Part shown: one piece after another, positions 36,037 through 46,091 of the stretch | How the letters are laid out: each line of letters begins with the position of its first letter | How positions within the stretch are numbered: position 1 is the first letter of the stretch | NCBI RefSeq assembly: GCF_964355755.1 | Contig: NC_092675.1 | Coordinates: forward strand, 6,730,312 to 6,794,311 | Direction: 5' to 3' | Origin: Antedon mediterranea | Lineage: Eukaryota > Echinodermata > Crinoidea > Comatulida > Antedonidae | Length of the DNA: 64,000 nt | Notes under the pieces: model-generated | Seen by the model: the letters and a program-made list of their open reading frames with translations, nothing else | Database searches by the model: none | What the model was told of the DNA's origin: nothing | Translations under genes and position numbers: made by a program

Positions 36037-37699
36037 ATGAGGTTTCTAACATTTATTGCCGTTACCTTCGTTCTCATTGATTTGTCATGCGGTAAGTAAA
36101 GTATCTTCTTCTATAAAAAAAAAACTGCTAATTAATATTATTAAGGCTATTAACATTATTTTTCATTTAAGCGATTTCTATTAATATCATATTTCGTTAT
36201 TTGGATATGTGTTGTGTGGAAACTGTTTATCTTTCCACACCCGCGACACAACAGACATCCTATCCTGTTTTTTAGTGAAGTCCTCAGAGTGTAGTATTAT
36301 ACCAAAGCAGATTTCTTTGATTAGACCATCGATATAATAAATCCATGATTAGACCTACAACTAAACAAGTTATTCAATCTGAATTATATTATATATTTAG
36401 CGGAGACGTTCAATGTAGAAGTTAAGATTGATCAACCCCCACAACGAGTTCAGAGAAAGCAAGAGGATAAAGGCGTGCTTTTCATCACGTTTATTGGTGC
36501 AGACCATCAGACTGGAAAACTTCCTCTAAGCAAGTAGGCCTAATCATTGACAAAAAATATTCAAATATACTATTACATGACGCTTGTTTCATATCTTGTC
36601 AGTGCTGCAAGATCTGTGCTTGTTGCTATTAACAGTAATATTAAATGTTGTTTATTACATGTATGTATGTATTTATAGTGTTGTATATAAATAGAAATAC
36701 ACATTAAAAGAAATAGGGCAAAATGGAATTATTTATTAGGCCTTAATTAATTTGTGATAAAACATATCAAAATACACTACAAATATAATATAAAATAATA
36801 AATATTAAAATGTACATTATGAATTAAAATAAAAATGTGTTATCCATTCCAAGCACACTAGAGTGTTTCCGTTAATTATAACGTCGATGCGGTAGCTTAT
36901 TTACAATTAACAGTGATCGTATCTTAAGCGATTTCTATTATTATTTCTATTTTCTTGCAGAAAATCAGAGGTCTTCACACCAGGCCAGGTGTACTCATAT
37001 GAGCTAACAGACGTCCCAGATGACCTAGGCGATCTGGTTGGCGTGTACTTGTACTGGGATTACGATGCAGATTGGTATAATCCTTTAAAATGGGACATCT
37101 GGATTGATCCTATTATGTATGTACATGAGCTGAGGATTACATCGCCAACCCAGAAGTAAGTCAAATATTACAATAATATTATAATACAGATTTAGATAAA
37201 TACAGTATTATTATTATGAACAAAAATACATGGGTACGTATTGACAAAAAACATCTGTTTTAAAACCGTAACTTTGTATAAGAGAGCAATGAATAACTGC
37301 ATTGTTTGTTATATCAAGGCAATCTAACAAAAGGACACTGAGCTCGTCTGGCCAATAAAGGAACTAAACAGTTCTTTGATCTTATGTCTGGCTGCGACAG
37401 ATTCCAACAGTACTGTAGATTTTACATATTCTCGCAGGCACAGATAATTCTTTATACTTGCCCAAAGTCTCTATAGTTACTGTCTTAATGTTTCAGTCGA
37501 CGTTTCGACATTTGTATATACTATTCCAGTTCCAGTATTATAAGTATGAAACGCCGTGTGCCAGAATGTTGATCTTTTTACCAATGTTAATACTTTTGTG
37601 TTGTTAAATTACAGATATGTAATGTGTGGCAGCAAGGCTCCAATAATGGCGGGGAAAGAGAACAGAGCATTCTTCACAAGTTCGGTACCATGTGCTTGA
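36037..37699 (+). CDS. Secreted stand-alone PLAT-domain protein derived from a lipase
   Basis: 155 residues, four exons: 36037-36091, 36401-36533, 36961-37155, 37615-37699. Exon 1 encodes a signal peptide (MRFLTFIAVTFVLIDLSC) and ends in phase 1. Exons 2-4 correspond to the three PLAT exons of the lipases, with the same phases (1, 2, 2). DKGVLFITFIGADHQTGKLP matches the lipase [13 protein letters not shown] region. YWDYDADWYNPLKWDIW matches [12 protein letters not shown], and YVMCGSKAPIMAGKENRAFF matches the lipase C-terminus. The DDPGW loop is replaced by DQPPQRVQRKQED. No catalytic exon is present and none was found between exons 1 and 2 (309-bp intron). PLAT domains bind lipid or partner proteins; the partner here is unknown. 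AATAAA at 37721 is a likely poly(A) signal. It is bordered by LIPd upstream and by a ZU5-Death gene on the other strand. Confidence 0.88.
37366..37699 (+). repeat. Segmental duplication, copy A
   Basis: From AACAGTTCTTTGATCTTATG in intron 3 of the PLAT gene through its last exon, this sequence recurs at 45342-45703. In both places it is followed by a ZU5-UPA-Death gene on the minus strand, so the duplicated block probably included both. Confidence 0.8.
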
Positions 37700-38032
37700 T
37701 TTGAATATAATAATGAACTAAATAAAAGTAATTTATCACTGATAATATCGTTATTCTCTTCAATGACATATCAAATATCTATATCTTATAATAATTCTGA
37801 TGAGCTAAATCATGACTTAGAATAGGCCTATTTTTAGTTATTACTATTATAGGCTTAAAAATCGCCTGGAAATGTTTTGTGCACTACAATAAAGTAAAAC
37901 TCACAACGTTTCTCATATTAAATAGAATATTCAAACTATTAATCACATACTTCTTTCACCTTGGCATTTAACAAATCGGTATAAGCTGTTCCATTTGTCA
38001 TTGATTTGATATATCCAGCGAATCAATTGTCT
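37700..38032. other. Gap between convergent PLAT-only and ZU5-Death genes
   Basis: 333 bp holding the PLAT gene's AATAAA (37721-37726) and the 3' end of the ZU5-Death gene. No further gene is seen. Confidence 0.5.
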
Positions 38033-41000
38033 TTACAATATGGATTCCGATAATGATCTAAATCTAGCTCGATGTGACCTAGTAGCATTTTTCTTTACCT
38101 GTTCCTTTATGTATTCATTTATTATCTTTACACATGCATTGTGATCCAGTTGTTGAAGGAGCGATTTCAGTTCACACAAAGCCGCTGTAGTGTTCAATTT
38201 CCTTCTTCTGCAATTGAGTTCCCATCTGTTGAGCACGAGAATTGTTGGACTTGAATCGGTTGGACAGTTTTTCGGAGCCTCTGGTCCCATCCATGTGATT
38301 TGATCTCCAGAAATATTCATCAATTGCGCTAAGCCTCGGTAGTCGCATAGCCTTAATTCTGTCTCGTCTTGCCTCTGTGATTCCCTAAGAACATCAAGCT
38401 GAATGGATAGACTACATCGTACGTTCTGTGATAGAATTGGTGGGTTTACCGGTGAGGGTGAAAACTGAACTTCCATGTACTTGTCCAGACTTTCCTATTT
38501 GCAATAAAAATATAGAATATTTAATAAACGTATCGAGTCATGCATAACGATTTAATTCACAGTAATCAGTTTTAGCAGCAAACTATTACAGGTAAATCTC
38601 GGCATAAGGCAAAGGTATTGCTTATCTTCAAGTTAAACTGGAAACTCCCAATGCAGGCAGCAGTGCAGTACAACACCTATTCAGATCAGCACACCGGGAA
38701 ATATATAAATTATAAACACATAGTCATTTTAACATTAAAGGGTAATTTAAGGAGGGTGATCCATCCAATTGCTGATCATTAGGGACCCTCAGAGGTTCAC
38801 AAGATAAACATATACACAAGATGCTCTACATAAACAAAGTCTTTGGGAGTGGAGTTGTAATTTTGTCCTTAGAAAAATCCTGACATGTGACGGGACTTGA
38901 ACCCAGGACCCTTAGAGTGGTAGCCAAGCATCATAACCACCAAGCCACAACTTTTACTGTTTGTTCATATTGTCACATAATAATTGTTGTTGTTGTTATT
39001 GTTAATCATTCAATTATGTGTACACCAAAGTAAAAATCCACATTTATTACCTGTTGTTTGAAATCAGCAGCTGTATCATAACATCTATTAGTTTGAACTT
39101 GCGCAATATGAACGGTCTTACCACCGATAGTTACCTCGAATGTCAAGAAAGCATCGCTAATTGAACAGTCTACCAGAAACTGACGATGAATGTATCCCAT
39201 ATCAGAAAAAACATCACTGACACAAATCATCTAAATATAGAAACAGCGTATTATAAATGGAGAACAAACGTTATTTTAGCGTGATTATCAATGTACTATA
39301 GGCCTACTGTTATTGATTAATATTAATTTATGTAACTAACATTCCGACTACAGATATCTATAAGAATATAACAATGAAGTCTTACATATTCCAGTGGTTT
39401 GGTTTTACATTCAACGCAATCAGTAATTCTGAAATTTACTTCATCACTTGAGTTGTATGATCCAACCTTAACTGGTTTTCCAAGTGCTTGAGAAGAACCT
39501 TGTTCTTCGTCCTTTAAATTCTGGAGAAATAGGATAATACAATGTAAAATCTGTTTTCTTAAAGAAATGTATGAAATATAACCAGGGAAGAATGAATTTC
39601 ACTCTTCCCCGATATAACGATATTTATTTGATCTGAATAGGCGTTGTACTGCACTGCTGCCTGCAAGAGTTTCCAGTTGAACTTGACGATAATAAAATAC
39701 AGTACCTTTGCCTTATATTAAAAAATATATTCAAGATTAATAAATAATATTTCGATAAAATGATTAAATAGGCCTAATAACAGTTAAACAATCATTGTAA
39801 AATGTGTAGGCCTACTTCTGAAGTTCTGCTAATTTTATTTTCCGATATTGTGAAATAGCTTATGATATGAATAATTAATTATTAATGACGATGTAGATAT
39901 CAAATGCGTGCTCAATTGTCAAATTATGACTACTGATTATATCAGATTATAAAATAGATTATTAATACTATAGTAATACAGACGCATGCAGCTATCAATA
40001 CGGTACGACTGCACTGCTGAAAGATGTAAAAAAGAAAAGAAAAATTCGCGCACTGTCACGACCTTTATCACTTTTAAGCTCCGCCTTCTAATTTGCATGT
40101 TAAAACGTTCTGTCTCACGCTTGAGTAGGCTCAGCACACAAAATGAATTTTGTTTATACAAAATGAATTTTGTCTATACAAAATGAATTTTGTCAGCACA
40201 AAATGAATTTTGTCAACACAAAATTAATTTTGTCGACTACAAACTGAATTTTGTCGACACAAAATAAATTTTGTCGACACATAATTTACTATGTCTACAT
40301 AGACGTAATTTTGTTGACACAGAATGAATTCTGTCGACACAGAATGGATTTTGTCTAAATAGAATTAATTCTGTCGACACAAAATCCAATTATGTGTCAC
40401 ATAATTGAATTATGTCGACAAAATGAGTAATGTCCCGAACGGCGCCCCGTACTTAAGTACTTCTGAATTACTTAATTAAAATTATGAATAATACCACCAA
40501 ACTTACGAGTTAGGATGACTATAGCGAGGCATTTAATAAAAAGGCAAACTGCCTTAAAATGTAAATGTGACATGTCACACTTGCCATATGATTGGTTGTT
40601 GCCTACATTCCTTGTTGTTTTTTTGTTTTTTTACCATTTTCCACAAAGTTTCACCGATAAGATCAACACCGTACCCCCACGTGAAATGATCAAATACAAG
40701 GTCTTCAGATTCTCCCACATTTTGCAAACTGATTGCGAATTTAATTTCAAAATGTACGTGATTGTTGGCGTTCCCTTGGGCAATCATGAATACATCGATC
40801 AAGATGAGATCGTAGTTGTGACGTCATCTGCCTTATTCAAACGAATTCATAACTCGAGGAAATTGATCATCTTTAATATGAACTGAATATTTTGGTTAGA
40901 TATGTATTTTCATATGTACTAATCATAATATTGTAAAATATTAAATAATATAAGCTCGTTTGTTTACTTAATTTATGTTGTTGTCGTTACAAGCTTTAAT

Positions 41001-42694
41001 ATAGTATCATAAAGATTTTATTAAGTATCCAATAATAATAATATTCATAGATCTTATAATATAGAGGCATTTAGTATTATCTATACATACAATGTTAACG
41101 CGGTAATGTAAACAACATGGAGTTTATTACTACTATACTACCACGCCTATGTTTGTAATAACAGGTTGTCATATTAACGAAAACATGATAAGGATAATTA
41201 TTACTAAATAATTCAGTTTTTTAATTTATTTTTTATATTCCACATCTGCCAGGCAATTTGACAGGGTACTTGTAAAGGTATAGTATTACAGTACAATATA
41301 CCATCCACCGATGCATTATAATTCATAATGGAGTTAACATTATAAAACTAAAAGACTTATTTACATACAACCTGTCCTATTGGTATAAAAGCACTCTAGG
41401 CGTTGTTTACTGTTCTGATGATGAGAATAGTTTCTCGAAACATGTCACATTTTTTTACATTTAAGGCAGTTTTCCTTTTTATTAAATGTCTCGCTTTAGT
41501 CATCTTAATTAAAATTGTATTAAATGTGTATGTAAAATCCGTTTTCTTGAGGAAATGTGAGAAATATAACCAGGCCCTGATAACGATATTTATTTGGTAG
41601 TAATTAAAATTCTATTGAATTCATTGTTCTATTTACTTTAATACAAATATGCCGGATTTGTACAGAACATAAAACTGATTTTACATAATTATAGTTGTGA
41701 TAGGCATAGGGAAACTCCCAGAACTGGCCAGTGATATACTGAGAATTTAATTAATAGGCCTATACAGTTAATGTTTGATAAGCTCATGCTCCATTTATCA
41801 TTAGGCCTACAAACAAAACATCTTAATTATCAAGAAGGTGTTTCCCCATTTTAACAATAAACATAATAAACCAATCACTATGAAGCGATTTTATATACAA
41901 ATTTGTATTAGTATAGGCCTAGACGTAATTTTAATTAAATGAAACATAATTTTAGTTTGAAATGATAATATAAAATAACGATGATCAATTTCTTTTTATG
42001 AGAAACAATATGTTTAAATATGTATTTTAATTACCCTTAAAGCATAGTAGGTACTGCAAAATACTCGAAAAGTAAATGTATTTTGTGTATTCTTCTCTAA
42101 AAAGGCAGATACATAGATGGGTGTATTTCCTTCGCTTATAGTTTGCACTCCACTATCAAATTTAATCCCTGTAAAGTGATTTAGATGCAGAATCACTGCG
42201 CTTTCTTCTATACAACACAAACCATCACTACTGGTATCATACGGCCTCCATTTCATAGGTTCTCCGAGTTTCTGAACACTCAACTTGATTCTTGTATGCA
42301 TCTGTTCGTAGAGTAATCCGCCATTTTGCTTCAAATTTGGAAAACGTAGTATTATCGAGCTGCTAAATCGAATACCCGGAGGTCCACAGATGATAACATA
42401 GTGCTTCTCTGTGTTGTACTCGACTGTATCTAAATACATGAATACGTAGCCGTAGCCCTCCCTTTGTTGTGGCATTGACCCCGGAGGAATGAGCAGTTGA
42501 ACATCTCCATTTCTCAATTCCATATACCCTCCTCCTTCTCCAACAGGTCCAACTACAAATTTCCCATCACTGCTTACTTCTGAACTTGATATATTGAAGT
42601 TTGATTTTAACTGCGAGTGCTTTGTGTCCTTCCATTGTTTGTAAACTTCCTCGCACTGTTTCGATATAATATTTTCTTGATGTTGAATCTCCAT
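38033..42694 (-). CDS. ZU5-UPA-Death protein 1 (UNC5CL/ZUD-like)
   Basis: 478 residues, four exons on the minus strand: 42694-42035, 39520-39386, 39230-39051, 38494-38033, all phase 0. The ZU5 domain is about 50-180: GGYMELRNGDVQLLIPPGS, then ICGPPGIRFSSSIILRFPN and the closing HLNHFTGIKF. The UPA domain is about 185-350, spanning exons 1-4. The Death domain is about 355-445 (LRLCDYRGLAQLMNISGDQI ... LNRWELNCRRRK). There is no signal peptide, transmembrane segment, Ig, thrombospondin or LRR part, so it is a cytoplasmic adaptor-like protein, unlike UNC5 receptors or PIDD. UNC5CL has the same domain order and acts in NF-kB/JNK signalling (family knowledge); a role in immunity or cell death here is inference. 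A tandem paralogue lies at 46092-48315. Confidence 0.9.
38745..38958 (-). repeat. tRNA-derived SINE-like repeat (minus)
   Basis: In intron 3 of ZU5-Death gene 1. On the minus strand, TGGCTTGGTGG at about 38936-38946 matches an A box and GGTTCAAGTCC at 38893-38903 matches a B box. No intact cloverleaf was found, so it is a SINE head rather than a tRNA gene. The left boundary is approximate. Confidence 0.5.
40135..40425. repeat. Array of palindromic ACAAAATGAATTTTGT units
   Basis: About 14 degenerate units of roughly 20 bp, such as ACAAAATGAATTTTGTC, ACAAAATTAATTTTGTCGAC and ACAGAATGAATTCTGTCGAC. Each unit is itself an inverted repeat, and GTCGACA often joins them. It lies in the 2.5-kb first intron of ZU5-Death gene 1, with no coding potential. 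Confidence 0.9.
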
Positions 42695-43334
42695 ATTGTT
42701 TGAGTAGACTTCAGAATCAACGCCCAGTTATATTAATTGATCTCGAACCACAGTGATCATCATTTAAATAGCAACAAACTATTGCTATTTGAAGTTATTT
42801 TTATACATTATGGATAAACCTGAACATGTAGCATTGAACTATCTACTATGTATGTTGTAGGTAACCACCATACCAGCAACGATAATTTGTTCAGCGACGA
42901 TGGATTGATGATGATTGGAATATTACAATTCTTAGGTGTCTATCCCCTCGGGTAATAACAAAGTGCGAGCCAACGAGGCACGCGAGGCAGACAGGCAAGT
43001 CGGAAATTTATGCGAGGAATCGTTTTACCATCATAAAAAGTGCGAGGCAGGAAATCACCGAAATTGATTGATTATCCTGAATACGTGACGTAGCAAGTAG
43101 TCTTTATTTATAGACCATTGCTATACCGCGGTCTAACCTGTTAGCGGTCTTTAAAATTAAAGCCTACTCGAAGGAGTCTTAAAACAGTCTTAAACCTCTC
43201 TGTTTGTTGCTTTAACGTATTATTTATCGTCAAAGACAACCAATTGAACGAGTTTTAAGTGTTAAATCAAATAATAACAATCTAGAATAGATTGTCTTGC
43301 CTAGAAATGTACGTACTGTTATGATTGTGATTTG

Positions 43335-44300
43335 TACGGAAGCCCGTTCGGGCCACAAGTTAACTATATTTTAAAAGCTGTTATCTGGCGGCCGCCACTT
43401 AATTATCTGGCGGCCGCCACTTAATTATCTGGCGGTGGTCCACTTAATTATCTGGCGGCCGCCACTAAATTATCTGGCGGCCGCCACTTAATTATCTGGC
43501 GGCCGCCACTTAATTATCTGGCGGCCGCCACTTAATAATTAGTACATGTTCCATCACGTGACATGTACGTGCATTGGATCAGAGGCGATGTTGCATGCAA
43601 TAAAATATGGAACGCCAGTAATCTCTTCACATGCGGTGACGTCATGCTCTCAAACTATTTCATTATGCTTTTATACCGCACACCATTATCTTATACTCAT
43701 TCCTAATGCTCTTATGTGCATAACTAATGCTCTTATACTCATTCTTAATGCTCTTATACTCTTTCTTAATGCTTTTATACTCTTTCTTAATGCTCTTATA
43801 CTCTTTCTTAATGCTCTTATACTCTTTCTTAATGCTCTTATAATCTTTCTTAATGTTTTTATACTCTTTCTTAAAGCTCAAATACTCTTTCGTCATGCTC
43901 TTATGTGACTGTCCATGCTCTTATACTCTTTCGTCATTCTAAATTATGCGACGTATCATGCTCTTATGAGGTAACTAAAAATCCATCGACACATTCTCGA
44001 CGCACGTGGCGCACTACTTCAAATGTAAAATAATCGACGGCTGTACAAATAAGTCTAGGAAAGTTACAATTATCTTAATTATCTGGCGGCCGCCAGATAA
44101 TTAAGTGGCGGCCGCCAGATAATTAAGTGGCGGCCGCCAGATAATTAAGTGGCGGCCGCCAGATAATTAAGTGGCGGCCGCCAGATAATTAAGTGGCGAC
44201 CGCCAGATAATTAAGTGGCGGCCGCCAGATAATTAAGTGGCGGCCGCCAGATAACAGCATTTAAAATATAGTTAACTTGTGGCCCGAACGGGCTTCCGTA
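43335..44300. mobile_element. 966-bp foldback transposon with GGCGGCCGCC satellite arms
   Basis: Termini TACGGAAGCCCGTTCGGGCC and its reverse complement lie at 43335 and 44300. They are flanked by the direct repeat GATTTG at 43329-43334 and 44301-44306, the probable target duplication. The inverted arms (about 200-230 bp each) include CACAAGTTAACTATATTTTAAA. Tandem units of about 22 bp follow (TTATCTGGCGGCCGCCACTTAA), about seven on the left and eight on the right; most contain the palindrome GGCGGCCGCC. The centre holds a 21-bp tandem repeat. No transposase gene is present, so it is non-autonomous; the superfamily is unknown. A related sequence at 45129-45134 reads GAATTG in uninterrupted context, which looks like the unoccupied site. 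Confidence 0.92.
43675..43935. repeat. 21-bp tandem repeat in the centre of the foldback element
   Basis: About ten units of CTTATACTCTTTCTTAATGCT. Because 21 is a multiple of 3, both strands stay open: ILFLNAL repeats on plus and KSIKKEY repeats on minus. These frames follow from the repeat and are not called as genes. Confidence 0.88.
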
Positions 44301-44623
44301 GATTTGAACAAGCGTGACGAATTACCTTATTTGGTATTCTACGCGCAAATTACGCCCTAAATGTGTTACTTTACGCGTAAAGTAAGCTTAAATAATTTGA
44401 CACGATGGATGAAATACAAAACAATCGTTACATAAAAATAAACAATGAGTGTAGGCCTATACACGAATCTATAGATACGCTAGGCCTATTATCAAAATAT
44501 AAATAATTGATTATTAGGCCTATAATAATAGTTTTTGAAATTGTAAACTATAATATGCTGCCCTCAGCAGTAGTACAGTTATGGGGGCGGATTGCTATAA
44601 GCGGTCTATAACCGGTCGCGTAA

Positions 44624-44869
44624 TTTTTTTTTCCAGGACGAACGTGGGCAGAAATCATGAATAATTCATGCTGCCGAAATGTTTGGTCTAGTGGTAGTTC
44701 GAGATCTTTCATGAACATGTTTTTTTTAATAGTTGAGAGAGATTATTTAGAGGGTTAGGTTTAGTATATTTAGGAAGTAGATCAGCTATCTTGCAATTCT
44801 TTATATAGAAAGTAATTAAGGTAATGAATTATTCATGATTTCTGCCCACGTTCGTCCTGGAAAAAAAAA
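44624..44869. mobile_element. 246-bp MITE with 45-bp TIRs
   Basis: Left arm TTTTTTTCCAGGACGAACG plus TGGGCAGAAATCATGAATAA; right arm TTATTCATGATTTCTGCCCA plus CGTTCGTCCTGGAAAAAAA. Near-perfect inverted copies with a non-coding centre. Confidence 0.85.
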
Positions 44870-45341
44870 CGCTAATATAACCGGTCTTAGCGCTTAGCCG
44901 GCTATAATTCGTGACGTAGCAAGTAGTCTTTATTAATAAACCATTGCTGCAAACGGTCTTTAAAATTAAAACAGTCTTAAACCTCTCTTTTTGTTGCCTT
45001 TACGTATTATTTATCGTCAAAGACAACCAATTGAACGAGTTTTAAATAATAACGGTGGTTTTATTCTTATATAGGCCTAGAATAGAATAGATTTTCTTGC
45101 GTAGAAATATACGTACTGTTATGATTGTGAATTGAACAAGCGTGACGAACATTACCTTATTTGGTATTCTACGCGCAAAGTACGCCCTCAATTTGTTTAA
45201 TTTACGCGATCTTATCTAAGACTGTTTTATAGCAATGGTCTAACAGGGGTGGCTTTAGTAAGACCGTCTATCTGATAAAGCCGGCTTTAATCGGGGAGTT
45301 AAGTTAAGTTAAGTTAAGAGTGCTGGTCTTGCTAAGATAAG

Positions 45342-45703
45342 AACTCGTAACAGTTCTTTGATCTTATGTCTGACTGCGACAGATTCCAACAGTACTGTAG
45401 TTTTTACATATTCTCGCAGCTACAGATAGTTCTTTATACTTGCCCAAAGTCTCTATAGGCCTATTTACGGTCATTTTTATGTTGTCTGTATTTCAGTCGA
45501 CGTTTCTACTTTTGTATATAATATTCCAGTTCCAGTATTATACGTATGAACGCCATGTGTGCTAGAATGTTGATATTTTTACCAATATTAATTGTTAAGT
45601 ACTTTTGCTAAATTACAGATATATCATGTGTGGCAGCAAGGCTCCAATAATGGCGGGGAAAGAGAACAGAGCATTCTTCACAAGTTCGATACCATGTGTT
45701 TGA
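45342..45703 (+). repeat. Segmental duplication, copy B
   Basis: Matches 37366-37699 (start AACAGTTCTTTGATCTTATG), including intron sequence and the terminal PLAT exon. The next gene downstream is again a ZU5-UPA-Death gene on minus. Confidence 0.8.
45619..45703 (+). pseudogene. Orphan copy of the PLAT gene's last exon
   Basis: 85 bp with an intact acceptor (AAATTACAG) and stop, differing from 37615-37699 at four bases (three amino-acid changes, including the final Ala to Val). No matching upstream PLAT exons are seen nearby, so it is probably an exon fragment left by the segmental duplication. Use as a distant alternative 3' exon cannot be excluded. Confidence 0.75.
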
Positions 45704-46091
45704 TTTAATACCTATATTATTTACTAAATGACCTAATAGACATAATGATATGTTGTCAAACATAATATCGTATTTTCTAATAACTATGCAATTATATTAT
45801 CAATCAATCGTCAATCGTTCGATTTATATAGCGCAATACCAAAAATCATTGCTCATGTTGATAATAAAACTACTAATATAATCTAAGTATCATTTTTTTT
45901 CATTTCTACTGATAATTAATAAAGATTGAACCGTGTAACCAATATCGATATACGTGTTTTTGCATACTTTTATAAATGGCTATGATTAGGCGGATCAAAG
46001 GGGATTCGGGGTGTTGGCTTAGGATTATGTTAGCATGTGCTAGCCTAATTTCTGAATTTACTCTTATAACACGAGGCAACGAATCAGATAT
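45704..46091. other. Gap between the orphan PLAT exon and ZU5-Death gene 2
   Basis: No gene. GATTTATATAGCGCAATACC at about 45819 resembles the retroposon 3' ends at 20.3 and 32.0 kb. A frame of 70 codons starting at 45976 overlaps the Death gene antisense and was not called. Confidence 0.45.

Larger units (their letters stand above)
42695..45618. other. Repeat-filled region between the two ZU5-Death genes
   Basis: No gene is called. Two related copies of a repeat (about 43080-44420 and 44910-45240) share CGTAGCAAGTAGTCTTTATT, CGTCAAAGACAACCAATTGA and GGTATTCTACGCGCAAA. The first contains the foldback element at 43335-44300. A small MITE sits at 44624-44869. Confidence 0.65.

Noticed and set aside
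40515-40886. 123-codon frame (+) and 75-codon frame (-) in an intron of ZU5-Death gene 1
   Set aside because: No recognised domain, no splice partners, and both strands open over the same stretch; the minus frame was considered as a lost exon but could not be placed in the ZU5-UPA-Death fold.
43546-43908. Overlapping open frames of 120 (+) and 77 (-) codons
   Set aside because: They are produced by a 21-bp tandem repeat inside a foldback element.
43381-44254. Regularly spaced repeats that might suggest a CRISPR array
   Set aside because: Units are contiguous without unique spacers, arranged as inverted arms, in a eukaryotic genome.
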